64,000 nt of DNA, from assembly GCF_000739375.1 (NCBI RefSeq), contig NZ_CP006704.1, forward strand, positions 1,488,001 through 1,552,000, given 5' to 3'. Shown here piece by piece: positions 29,253 through 36,807 of the stretch (the first letter of the stretch is position 1; each line of letters begins with the position of its first letter). The notes under the pieces were generated by a model that was not told where the DNA came from, did no database searches, and saw only the letters and a list, made by a program, of their open reading frames with translations. A program made the translations under genes and the position numbers. This DNA comes from Comamonas testosteroni TK102. GTDB lineage: Bacteria; Pseudomonadota; Gammaproteobacteria; Burkholderiales; Burkholderiaceae_C.

Positions 29253-29328
29253 GCGGGAATAGCTCAGTTGGTAGAGCGATACCTTGCCAAGGTATAGGTC
29301 GACGGTTCGAACCCGTTTTCCCGCTCCA
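29253..29328 (+). tRNA. tRNA-Gly (anticodon GCC), copy 1
   Basis: 76 nt with an encoded TCCA end. The acceptor GCGGGAA pairs with TTCCCGC, the D-arm is GCTC-AGTTGGTA-GAGC, the anticodon loop is TTGCCAA on the stem ATACC/GGTAT, and the T-loop is TTCGAAC. First of four identical genes repeated every 133 bp; it is shortly downstream of lon. Confidence 0.97.
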
Positions 29329-29385
29329 GGTTTTCAGAGCCTGTAGCAATACAGGTTCGCATCGGAAAGCGAAAGCTTTCTGAAT
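29329..29385 (+). other. structured spacer 1 of the tRNA-Gly array
   Basis: The 57-nt spacer contains two hairpins capped by GNRA tetraloops: CCTGTA-GCAA-TACAGG (29340-29355) and GAAAGC-GAAA-GCTTTC (29365-29380). The next two spacers keep both hairpins, with the second tetraloop changed from GAAA to GAGA. Confidence 0.75.
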
Positions 29386-29461
29386 GCGGGAATAGCTCAG
29401 TTGGTAGAGCGATACCTTGCCAAGGTATAGGTCGACGGTTCGAACCCGTTTTCCCGCTCCA
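29386..29461 (+). tRNA. tRNA-Gly (anticodon GCC), copy 2
   Basis: Identical in sequence to copy 1; 133 bp downstream of it. Confidence 0.97.
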
Positions 29462-29518
29462 GGTTTTCAGAGCCTGTAGCAATACAGGTTCGCATCGGAA
29501 AGCGAGAGCTTTCTGAAT
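29462..29518 (+). other. structured spacer 2 of the tRNA-Gly array
   Basis: Same 57-nt spacer as spacer 1, with one substitution that converts the second tetraloop GAAA to GAGA, still a GNRA loop. Confidence 0.75.
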
Positions 29519-29594
29519 GCGGGAATAGCTCAGTTGGTAGAGCGATACCTTGCCAAGGTATAGGTCGACGGTTCGAACCCGTTTTCCCGCTCCA
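29519..29594 (+). tRNA. tRNA-Gly (anticodon GCC), copy 3
   Basis: Identical in sequence to copy 1; 133 bp downstream of copy 2. Confidence 0.97.
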
Positions 29595-29651
29595 GGTTTT
29601 CAGGACCTGTAGCAATACAGGTTCGCATCGGAAAGCGAGAGCTTTCTGAAT
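29595..29651 (+). other. structured spacer 3 of the tRNA-Gly array
   Basis: Same length as the other spacers; it carries the GAGA tetraloop and a two-base change just before the first hairpin (GGACC for GAGCC). Both hairpin stems are intact. Confidence 0.75.
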
Positions 29652-29727
29652 GCGGGAATAGCTCAGTTGGTAGAGCGATACCTTGCCAAGGTATAGGTCG
29701 ACGGTTCGAACCCGTTTTCCCGCTCCA
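29652..29727 (+). tRNA. tRNA-Gly (anticodon GCC), copy 4
   Basis: Identical in sequence to copy 1; the last of the array. The spacer behind it is different and short (15 nt) and leads into tRNA-Cys. Confidence 0.97.
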
Positions 29728-29742
29728 GGTTTTTGTGATAGC

Positions 29743-29816
29743 GGCGCGATAGCAAAGCGGTTATGCCCCGGATTGCAAATCCGGTTAGACCAGTTCGACT
29801 CTGGTTCGCGCCTCCA
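29743..29816 (+). tRNA. tRNA-Cys (anticodon GCA); likely phage attachment site
   Basis: 74 nt with encoded TCCA. The acceptor GGCGCGA pairs with TCGCGCC, the anticodon loop is ATTGCAAAT and the T-loop TTCGACT. It is the last gene of the tRNA array and directly precedes the prophage integrase, so its 3' half is the probable attB/attL core. The matching attR repeat would lie beyond the right edge of the window and cannot be checked here. Confidence 0.95.
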
Positions 29817-29842
29817 GATTTCTCTAAAGAAATCAACAAGTT

Positions 29843-29870
29843 AGGCCACCCTTGCGGGTGGCCTTTTTGT
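29843..29870 (+). terminator. intrinsic terminator after the tRNA array
   Basis: AGGCCACCC (29843-29851) pairs perfectly with GGGTGGCCT (29856-29864) around a TTGC loop and is followed by TTTTGTTTTT. It closes the tRNA transcript and would isolate the prophage int gene from it. Confidence 0.93.
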
Positions 29871-30009
29871 TTTTACACGCGCAAAACCCCCGCAAAAACG
29901 ATGCTGACCGCGCGTCATTCGCGGTCAAACCACGCGTGGAACTTCATTCTTGCCGTCCACACGAGTACACTTTATATGACTGTTGTTTTATACAGTGTTA
30001 GAGGTGTAT

Positions 30010-31218
30010 ATGGCGAGTGTGCGGGAGACGCGGACGGGCCGCTTTGAGCTGACCATCAGAAACAAGCTGCTGCCCAAGCCGGTGTATCTGACTTTTGAAA
30101 CGCGTGAAGAGGCCGATGCTTATGGCAAGCAGGTCGACATGCTGCTTGCTGCCGGTGTCGTGCCTGCAGATCTGGCCAGGACAGACGCCGAGCCCAAGCC
30201 AACTGAAAAACTGCGCTTCATCATCGGTGCGTGGATGAATACAGGCCAGCCCGCCAAGAGTGACATGGAGATACTGCGGCTGCTGCAGATCGAGCTGGGC
30301 AAGGTGCTCATTGCCGATATCACCTACAAGTGGGCCGAGGCTTGGGTGAAGAGCATGAAGCTCGATGCGAGCAAGAACTACGCGCCCAGCACCATCCGCA
30401 AGCGCATTGGCTCACTCTCGCGCTGCTTTGACTGGTGGCTGCGGCAGGCGGACGGGGTTAACTTTGGCAACCCGCTCAAGTTGCTGCCCCGTGGCCTGGC
30501 CTCCTACAACGGCAAGGACCGTGAGGAGATCGCGCAAGCCAACGCCGCCGGCGTGCCTGGTGCGCAGGCCTTGTCTGTGCGTGTGGACGTGAGCCGCGAG
30601 CGGCGCCTCTTCCCTGGAGAGCAGGAGAAGATCGAGCGGGCTATGGCGGGTGAAAAGCGGCCTGACCGCGAGCGCGCCCTGGATGCGCCAGACATGCCCG
30701 CGCTCTCTGTGCTCTTTAGGTTGATCGTCTGGACGGGGTTGCGGTTGCGAGAGGCCTACACCTTGACGCGTGGCCAGGTCCAGCTCGATGCGCTCAAGCT
30801 GCGTGTGCGAACCAGCAAGCAGTGGCACGGGAATGTGAAGTGGCGGGAGGTGCCGGTGCGGCCGGAGCTATTGCCCGTGCTACGTGAATATCTGGAAGTG
30901 CTGCCGAATGAGGGCGCAGAGCAATTGATTTTCCCGTTCTGGGATGGTGACCCTGATGAGATGGATCGTGTGTCACACAAGCTGTCAAACCGTTTCAGGA
31001 CGGTGTTTGCTTATGCTGATTGCCAGGGACTGGCTGAGCATGATTTGCGGCATGAGGCGACCTGCCGCTGGTATGAGATGCGTCACCCTAAAACGGGTGA
31101 CTGGATGTTCCGTGAAGTGGAGATACCTGGAATGATGGGCTGGGCTCCGGGGAGCAAGATGCCGCAGCGCTACGCCAGCTTCCGTGCGGAGGATCTGGCC
31201 GCGCGCATGTACGGCTAG
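30010..31218 (+). CDS. phage tyrosine-recombinase integrase
   Basis: 402 aa from ATG 30010, with GAGG five bases upstream; a TTG at 29983 would add nine residues. The N-terminal part has an arm-binding region and a SAM-like core-binding domain (APSTIRKRIGSLSRCFDWWLRQ). The catalytic domain shows the first arginine in WTGLRLREAYTLTRG, the H-x-x-R box in AEHDLRHEATCRWYE, and the nucleophile tyrosine in MPQRYASF. It integrates and excises the prophage at the adjacent tRNA-Cys. The gene converges with, and overlaps by 4 bp, the excisionase-like gene. Confidence 0.93.
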   Translation: MASVRETRTGRFELTIRNKLLPKPVYLTFETREEADAYGKQVDMLLAAGVVPADLARTDAEPKPTEKLRFIIGAWMNTGQPAKSDMEILRLLQIELGKVLIADITYKWAEAWVKSMKLDASKNYAPSTIRKRIGSLSRCFDWWLRQADGVNFGNPLKLLPRGLASYNGKDREEIAQANAAGVPGAQALSVRVDVSRERRLFPGEQEKIERAMAGEKRPDRERALDAPDMPALSVLFRLIVWTGLRLREAYTLTRGQVQLDALKLRVRTSKQWHGNVKWREVPVRPELLPVLREYLEVLPNEGAEQLIFPFWDGDPDEMDRVSHKLSNRFRTVFAYADCQGLAEHDLRHEATCRWYEMRHPKTGDWMFREVEIPGMMGWAPGSKMPQRYASFRAEDLAARMYG

Positions 31219-31598
31219 CACGGCATCCCATGGCTGGCCAGCAGGCCGCCGAGCTCCGGCGGCTTGCGGCTCTGGCCGCGTCTGCGAGGCTGTTCGCTGG
31301 TCGGCAGCATCGGTGAGGGTGCGGCCGCAGCTTTGGCGGGGGTCTTGCCCTTTTCAAGTGCGGCTGCACGGGTGCCCTGCAGGTCTGCTTTCCGCTGGGC
31401 GGCTTCGCTCAGTGCCATTTCATTCAGGCACTGGAGCAGCGCCTGGCGCGGGATGACCCAGCTCTTACCGAACTTGACACCTGGCAGGTCGCCGCTGCGG
31501 ATACGCGCCTCTGCCGTTTCTTTATCGCATTTCAGAAGAGAGGCAATCTGCTCGGCCGTATAGATATCGCTGTCGATGATTTGATCCGTGGCTTCCAT
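31215..31598 (-). CDS. excisionase-like / AlpA-type helix-turn-helix protein
   Basis: 127 aa. Residues ~10-60 (IYTAEQIASLLKCDKETAEARIRSGDLPGVKFGKSWVIPRQALLQCL) form a MerR/excisionase-type winged helix with the typical turn GDLPGVKFGKSW. The rest is Ala/Lys/Pro-rich and looks disordered. As the last gene of the leftward early operon and the convergent neighbour of int, it is the best candidate for the recombination directionality factor. It could instead only be a DNA-binding regulator. Confidence 0.7.
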   Translation of the reverse strand: MEATDQIIDSDIYTAEQIASLLKCDKETAEARIRSGDLPGVKFGKSWVIPRQALLQCLNEMALSEAAQRKADLQGTRAAALEKGKTPAKAAAAPSPMLPTSEQPRRRGQSRKPPELGGLLASHGMPC

Positions 31599-31600
31599 GG

Positions 31601-32125
31601 TCAGGCTCGCTTTCTTTGTTCTTGTTTGTGGGGTGTCAGGGTGGTCATGCTGTTGTCTGCCTGGTAGACATCGCCGCCGGCGGACTTGGTGCGGGCCACC
31701 AGGCGCTGTGCAGCCAGGTGCACCTCGCGTGCGGTGAGTTGCTGCAGCTGGTACTCGTGCAGATCCAGCATCGCGCCCAGTGCATCCAGCTCGTGGAAGT
31801 GGATATCGCTGGGCACCCAGTTCTCGGCATAGCCGCTGCGCTCCTGGTAGGAGGCGCAGGCCTGGAGCGCGGCCGTGATGTGCTCCTGCAGGCCGCGCAC
31901 GACGCCCATCTGCTCAATCTCTTGTGCAATTAGCATGCTGGAGTGCAGAACCACGTATTCGTTGTGGGTGGCCACGCCTTCGCGCATGTGTGCAAAGGCT
32001 GTGCGCAGTGAGCCCATGGTCTCGGCAACCTCGGCAGGCGTGAGCTTGCTGTTGTGCTGGTTGAAGACCATCAGGGGGTTGCGCCCATGCTGTCGGGGTT
32101 GCTGGTAGAAGTGACGGCGGCTCAT
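31601..32125 (-). CDS. phage protein of unknown function
   Basis: 174 aa, mostly helical, with no signal or membrane segment. The part from MVFNQHNSKLTPAEVAETM to about residue 150 resembles short proteins found in early operons of Burkholderia-type temperate phages, but I recognise no domain. Its ATG overlaps the previous gene's stop by 4 bp (ATGA). Confidence 0.6.
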   Translation of the reverse strand: MSRRHFYQQPRQHGRNPLMVFNQHNSKLTPAEVAETMGSLRTAFAHMREGVATHNEYVVLHSSMLIAQEIEQMGVVRGLQEHITAALQACASYQERSGYAENWVPSDIHFHELDALGAMLDLHEYQLQQLTAREVHLAAQRLVARTKSAGGDVYQADNSMTTLTPHKQEQRKRA

Positions 32126-32256
32126 GCTTGGCCTTTCTGCGCTTGGTCGCGCCTTTCTTCTTCAGCGCGCTTCCAGTAGCCATCAACTCGTCCGATACAG
32201 TAAGCAGCCGCCAGAGCAATTGCGCCGAGGCTGATAAATAGGAATGTCTCGCCCAT
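32122..32256 (-). CDS. small single-pass membrane protein, prophage early operon
   Basis: 44 aa. The N-terminus is one hydrophobic helix (TFLFISLGAIALAAAYCIG) followed by a charged tail (KRAEEERRDQAQKGQA). Start and stop overlap the neighbouring genes (TGATG upstream, ATGA downstream), which argues that it is a real coding unit. Function unknown. Confidence 0.6.
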   Translation of the reverse strand: MGETFLFISLGAIALAAAYCIGRVDGYWKRAEEERRDQAQKGQA

Positions 32257-32588
32257 CACTCACCCTCCTGCGCTGTTGGGACGACACGCTTCATCCTGCG
32301 CAGTTGCTCGCGAGTCCCTTGTATGTCGCAAACTTCATCTTTGATGGGTGTTCCTCCGTTCATGCCTCGGCCTTCGCCAGATGCGCTAATGAACGCAGCG
32401 ATAAGCCGCGCCTCCGCTGACTCATGGCCGCACCATTTGTCGATTGCATCCACGGCTGTTCGATAGCGCCTGATTCGTGAATCGGCGGCCTTCATGTCGC
32501 TGCGGAGGTCTCGAAGTGCAAAGTGCAGATTGAAGGCCCATATGAAGCAGACGCAGAACCCTATGAAATAGATTGCTTCAGCCATCAC
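32256..32588 (-). CDS. small membrane-anchored phage protein of unknown function
   Basis: 110 aa (108 if the second Met is used). One N-terminal membrane helix (AIYFIGFCVCFIWAFNLHFAL) is followed by a helical, charged cytosolic region. It overlaps both neighbours in the early operon. No known family recognised. Confidence 0.6.
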   Translation of the reverse strand: MMAEAIYFIGFCVCFIWAFNLHFALRDLRSDMKAADSRIRRYRTAVDAIDKWCGHESAEARLIAAFISASGEGRGMNGGTPIKDEVCDIQGTREQLRRMKRVVPTAQEGE

Positions 32589-32881
32589 TCCCCCTTTGCT
32601 GCCGCGATAGCTGCAGCAGCTCGAACGATGGCGCGGCGCACAGCGTGTTCATGGCTTGGCTGCGCTCCCTCTTCAAACAAGAGACTCCCTAAGTGATCCT
32701 GCATATCGAATAGAACCTTGGTTGCCACCGCCAGCCGCAGCGCGTCACCGTCGTCATTCAAAGGGTTCCAAATTACGGGAGAATTTCTATCGCGCAGAAA
32801 TACACCGCCGTAGTTCTCCGTCCACCAGACCTCAATCCCAGCAGCCTTGGCCGCCAGCTCCAACAATTCACGATCTGTCAT
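32585..32881 (-). CDS. small soluble phage protein of unknown function
   Basis: 98 aa. MTDRELLELAAKAAG followed by a Trp-rich strand and NSPVIWNPLNDDGDALRLAV is the layout of small DUF2591-like proteins common in temperate phage early regions. Role unknown. It overlaps the neighbours by 4 bp each. Confidence 0.65.
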   Translation of the reverse strand: MTDRELLELAAKAAGIEVWWTENYGGVFLRDRNSPVIWNPLNDDGDALRLAVATKVLFDMQDHLGSLLFEEGAQPSHEHAVRRAIVRAAAAIAAAKGE

Positions 32882-33726
32882 GATTGCTGCGCTCCTTCCT
32901 TGGCTGCTGACTCGCGTAGGCGCTCCATGTCCGCACTGGCTGCTGCGCGCCAGCCATCAGGCCCGCTGCGAAAGTAGTGGCCCAGCATCCAGTGCAGCAC
33001 AGCCGCCTGTTCGTCCTCGGCGCGCTTCTTTATGCTGTAGCCGCCTGCTCGTAGCGCGTGGGCGAAGCTGATGCACTGGAAGCACATCAACCCTAAGATA
33101 CTGGCAAGCTCCTCCGTCATCGCGGGGAAAGCGGGCGGCGCATCCTCTGCAGGTGCAATGCCTTCGCCGCGTGCAGAGAGGAATGCGCAGAAATTGGCAA
33201 CGTCCACGGGGTCGCCTTTGTCAACGTGTTCGCGCAGCAGATTCGACAGCCACTCACGAGTGCACTCAGAATCATCCCAGCCGCGATACCCTTTGGCGCG
33301 CTGCTTTGCCAGCTTGGCTTTCATTGCCGCAGACAGTTGGTCCACCGCAACGTCGTCAGAGTGCTGCGGGGCTGCTGCAGTGGCCATCTTGTCTTCTACT
33401 TCTAAAAGCGCGTCGGCGCGGCCGTAGCGGCTTGTCCATTCGTGACGGTCAGTGCCGAGAACCAGGTCGAGGATCTTGTCTGCGAATTCTTCGGCTTCAT
33501 CGCGATCCGTCAGCAGATCCGGCTCTGCGGTAAACAGCGGGCGTACTACCCAGCGGGCGGCGCTTGCTACGCCATCGAGCTGTGCATCCTTGATGTGATC
33601 ATGGCCGAAGCTACGACCAAGGTCTGCGGTATATGTGTGATGGACGATGCCTTCTTTTGGGTCCAGCACGATGAAGTAGTCGGCGCCCTCTGATTGGGGC
33701 AGCTTTTCAAGATTGGCTTTGTTCAT
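32878..33726 (-). CDS. phage protein of unknown function with a conserved central motif
   Basis: 282 aa. The central part (AKLAKQRAKGYRGWDD, then TREWLSNLLREHVDKGDPVDVANFCAFL) is a segment shared by many otherwise unrelated temperate phage early proteins (Ea22/DUF550-like mosaics). The flanks differ, suggesting a mosaic fusion. It directly follows the ParB-like gene with ATGA coupling. Confidence 0.65.
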   Translation of the reverse strand: MNKANLEKLPQSEGADYFIVLDPKEGIVHHTYTADLGRSFGHDHIKDAQLDGVASAARWVVRPLFTAEPDLLTDRDEAEEFADKILDLVLGTDRHEWTSRYGRADALLEVEDKMATAAAPQHSDDVAVDQLSAAMKAKLAKQRAKGYRGWDDSECTREWLSNLLREHVDKGDPVDVANFCAFLSARGEGIAPAEDAPPAFPAMTEELASILGLMCFQCISFAHALRAGGYSIKKRAEDEQAAVLHWMLGHYFRSGPDGWRAAASADMERLRESAAKEGAQQS

Positions 33727-35993
33727 TGGATCACCTCAACTTCAGAGATATGGAAGGCCACGCGGATGGGCTTGCAGCGCGGGGCGCGCACGATGGAGAC
33801 GTCTACGGACTCGGGGCCGATCTGGGCCACGACCGTGCCCTCGTAGCCAATCCAGGGCTTCTGTTGCTTGCCGGTGGCGCTCTTCAGGATCTGCACGCGC
33901 TCGGCCACCAATTCCTCGGCCGTCCACTGGCGGGTGGCAGCCGCAGGCTGCTGCTTGTCATCGTCTTCGGCCTGGTCATCAGCTGAGGCCGTCGAGGAGT
34001 GCGGCAGATCCTGCGATGCCACAGCATCGACAGGAGCTGCTTCGTTGCTCTGCGCGTCAGCGCCTGTAGTAGGTGCCTGGGCGTCAGCCACAGGCGCCCC
34101 ATCGACGCCCTGCGCGGCTGCGGCCGCGCCTGATCCTTCCAACTCTTGCAACGCCTCGGCGATTTGTGCAGACGCATGCGCAGCGCTTGTTTTCGGCACC
34201 TCGTTGGCTCCAGCTGCAGAGCCCTTGCCCGCCACCTTTTTGCTTCGCGCAGCACCCCCGCCAGCACGCGCAGCCGGTTGTTGGGGTAGATCGGCCTTCG
34301 GGGCAGCAGAGTTGACGGGGTCGGGCTTGGGCAGGTGCTCGTCAGCAGCTGCGGCTTTGACTTCCTTGATGACTGTCTGCAGCTGGTCCTTCAACACCCC
34401 GCCAGATACCAGCATCAGTCCTTCATTGGCAACGCGGTCCCCATAGCTATGGTCATTCACGCGGCTGTCTGTCTGCATGATGCAGAGCATGTGCAACTGG
34501 TCAGGGGCGCTTGTTTCCTTCGCGTGTTGAATCAATGCGTTGTGCGCGCCGACGCGATCCAGACCCAGCACATCGGCCACGGCCGCAGCATCGTCGCTGG
34601 ACAGGCTTCTGACCGTGCGCAGCATCAGATAGCGGTGAAGATCGGTGGTGAAACCCGCACCCGTGTTGCTGGTGATTTCAGTCCAGGTGCGATCAATCAA
34701 GCCATCGCGCCAGGCGCGTTCAAACTTGGCATCGGCTTTGGCTTTCGCCTTGACTTTTTTCTCATAGGCAAAGGCGCGAACTTCCTTGGCTACTTCCTTT
34801 GACGCCTTGGCCTGGCCGTCCACGATCTTGAGCAGGCGCAACACTGTTTCATTGGGCAGCACGTCGATCAGCTCGCCCTTTTTGCGGGGGTGCTCAACCT
34901 TGGTGGGCTGGATGCCTTCGGCCTCCATCTGCGCGCCAATGATCTTGCGCAGCGGTGCGTCGGTCGGGCTGTCTTCGGTGGAGTCCAGGCGGCGATAGCC
35001 CTTGAGCTTTGAGTTGCCCCAGTGGTCCGAGGCCAGCTCTGCAGCTTCGGCGCCGGTGATGACGTTCTGCCCCTTGTCCTGGGCGTCACGCACCAACTGG
35101 GCAGTGTGCGCATCGGCCTTCTTGTGGAAGCAGGTTGGGTCTGTGCACACGTCTGCACTCTTGATGTCACTCCACAGCTCTTGGTCGGCGCCTGTGCGCT
35201 TCTTGCAATCGGTGCAACTGCCTGCTTCGGGCAGCAGGCTCGCATCGGTGATCTTGAAGCGCGCGCTGTCCAGCCGCAGCATGAACTCGTTTTGCACATG
35301 CTGGGCACAAGCGCGGTAGCTCGGAAATTCGCCGCGCCAGTCATCGTCTGTCATGAAGTCGAGAGCCTTGATCTGCAGCTGCTCGTTGGGGATGCGGGCC
35401 ACCAGCAACGCCTTGCTGAAATCAATCTTGCCTTCGCGCAATGCCTCGCGTGCCTGCTGGCATAGGTCCAGCAGCTTGAGCCGACCATAGACATAGCCCC
35501 GGCTCTTGCCGATTTTTGCGCCGACTTGATCAGCGTTGAGCTTGCTGTGCTTCATCAGCGATTCATAGCCCTCGGCCTCCTCCAGCTCGGTCACATCCTC
35601 GCGCTGCAGGTTCTCGATGACCTGGACTTCCAGGGCCTGCTCGTCGGTCATCGGACGGATCATGGCTGGGATCTGTGCGACCTTGGCCAGTTGGCAGGCA
35701 CGCCAGCGGCGCTCGCCAGCCACCAGCTCATACTCGGGCGCGGGCTGCTTGAGTGCGCGGGCTTCGCGGTGCGTGTCTTCCAGGCGGTGGCCTGGGAGCG
35801 GGCGAATCAAGATAGGCTGATGCACACCGCTGGCCGCGATGCTGTCTGCCAGCTCCTGCAGCTTGGTCGGGTCGAAGCGCTTGCGCGGGTTGGTCAGACT
35901 GCGGGCAATGCTGGCGATGGCCACGTGGTCCATACGCTCGCCGGCTGCGGGCATTGGCAGCGCCTGGGTGGCGGTGTCGTGGGTGTTGGTCAT
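33723..35993 (-). CDS. large ParB/KorB-like DNA-binding protein
   Basis: 756 aa, more than twice the length of chromosomal ParB. Residues ~24-125 are the ParB N-terminal CTPase-type domain (NPRKRFDPTKLQELADSIAASG, GERRWRA at 93-99, ENLQRED at 128-133), interrupted by a ~20-residue insert after PLPG. A helix-turn-helix follows at ~151-176 (LNADQVGAKIGKSRGYVYGRL). Cys260, Cys263, Cys283 and Cys288 suggest a zinc site. The second half contains an Ala-rich linker and a basic C-terminal domain. No parA gene is in the window. It may bind the CACGTG-core palindromes at 38968, 51724 and 57905 as a regulator or segregation factor. Confidence 0.85.
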   Translation of the reverse strand: MTNTHDTATQALPMPAAGERMDHVAIASIARSLTNPRKRFDPTKLQELADSIAASGVHQPILIRPLPGHRLEDTHREARALKQPAPEYELVAGERRWRACQLAKVAQIPAMIRPMTDEQALEVQVIENLQREDVTELEEAEGYESLMKHSKLNADQVGAKIGKSRGYVYGRLKLLDLCQQAREALREGKIDFSKALLVARIPNEQLQIKALDFMTDDDWRGEFPSYRACAQHVQNEFMLRLDSARFKITDASLLPEAGSCTDCKKRTGADQELWSDIKSADVCTDPTCFHKKADAHTAQLVRDAQDKGQNVITGAEAAELASDHWGNSKLKGYRRLDSTEDSPTDAPLRKIIGAQMEAEGIQPTKVEHPRKKGELIDVLPNETVLRLLKIVDGQAKASKEVAKEVRAFAYEKKVKAKAKADAKFERAWRDGLIDRTWTEITSNTGAGFTTDLHRYLMLRTVRSLSSDDAAAVADVLGLDRVGAHNALIQHAKETSAPDQLHMLCIMQTDSRVNDHSYGDRVANEGLMLVSGGVLKDQLQTVIKEVKAAAADEHLPKPDPVNSAAPKADLPQQPAARAGGGAARSKKVAGKGSAAGANEVPKTSAAHASAQIAEALQELEGSGAAAAAQGVDGAPVADAQAPTTGADAQSNEAAPVDAVASQDLPHSSTASADDQAEDDDKQQPAAATRQWTAEELVAERVQILKSATGKQQKPWIGYEGTVVAQIGPESVDVSIVRAPRCKPIRVAFHISEVEVIQ

Positions 35994-36421
35994 TCTTCAG
36001 ACTCCAGGACAAGCTGCAGCTGCTGGCGGCATTCGTCGCCCCATTTGCAGGCGTGCTGCCATGCTTCTTCAATGGTCTCGGCGTAGATCCACTGTGTGTG
36101 GAAGCTGCCGAAGTTGGGGTGATCGGTGTTGTTGCCCGAGGGGGCATGGAACTGGATCGCATAGCCTGTGAAGCCAGAGGCCCAGAGCGCTGCCAGGCAC
36201 TCGCTGACATCGTTCTGGTCCTCCTCGCACAGGTTCACCAGCTCCTGGCGCAGCGGCAGCAGAGTGGGGTGCAGATCAATCACTGGTGCCAGCAGATCGT
36301 CCAGCAGCTCATCGCCCTTGAGGTCGATGTCATAGGTGAACGTGGCGCATGCCAGGTCAATGATCTGCCCTGCGCGGATGAAATGCTTGAGGATCAGCTC
36401 AGCGCGTTGGTGGCCGTTCAT
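35990..36421 (-). CDS. phage protein of unknown function
   Basis: 143 aa from ATG 36421, chosen because it overlaps the upstream stop as ATGA; an in-frame ATG at 36454 is the alternative. Acidic, soluble, rich in Trp, Cys and Asp (DLKGDELLDDLLAPVIDLHPTLLPL). No recognised domain. Confidence 0.55.
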   Translation of the reverse strand: MNGHQRAELILKHFIRAGQIIDLACATFTYDIDLKGDELLDDLLAPVIDLHPTLLPLRQELVNLCEEDQNDVSECLAALWASGFTGYAIQFHAPSGNNTDHPNFGSFHTQWIYAETIEEAWQHACKWGDECRQQLQLVLESEE

Positions 36422-36807
36422 GCAGCACCCCCGTTCATGCTTTTGTTGGTCCAAAGCACCTTGGCCTCAACCAAGCAGCGAGACGCCGTCCACTTCGGGT
36501 GTTCACGTTGGATCTGTTGCGCCAACTTCTGGATGCCTGGCCTGCGTACCCCATCTGGCAGGGTCTGGGTTCCGCCCTGCATCATCTTCAGCGCATTGGC
36601 AAAGGAGATGGTGCGGATCTTGCTCAGAGGGGCGCTGTGACTGCGGGCCACGATCAGGTGGTCGTTTGCAGGCAGAGACACGGTTTGATGCTCGAAGACC
36701 TCCCGCTCATAGATGCGGGTGAGTCCAAAGTGCTTGCGCAGCTTGTCGGTCATGACGTCGCCCAAGCCAGAGCCCTGGGGTGCCCAGATGATGATGCTTG
36801 CGGTCAT
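36418..36807 (-). CDS. phage protein of unknown function
   Basis: 129 aa. The N-terminus (TASIIIWAPQGSGLGDVMTDKLRKHFGL) contains a glycine-rich turn after a hydrophobic strand, which recalls a nucleotide-binding loop but lacks the GKS/T of a Walker A motif. The C-terminus is basic (REHPKWTASRCLVEAKVL). Coupled to both neighbours by 4-bp overlaps. Confidence 0.55.
   Translation of the reverse strand: MTASIIIWAPQGSGLGDVMTDKLRKHFGLTRIYEREVFEHQTVSLPANDHLIVARSHSAPLSKIRTISFANALKMMQGGTQTLPDGVRRPGIQKLAQQIQREHPKWTASRCLVEAKVLWTNKSMNGGAA

Noticed and set aside
29264..29615. Leftward ORFs across the tRNA-Gly array
   Set aside because: They are tRNA sequences read backwards; their repeat structure comes from the tRNA copies.
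29253..29727. Repeat/spacer periodicity that could suggest a CRISPR array
   Set aside because: The repeated units are complete tRNA-Gly genes and the spacers are almost identical to each other, opposite to a CRISPR.
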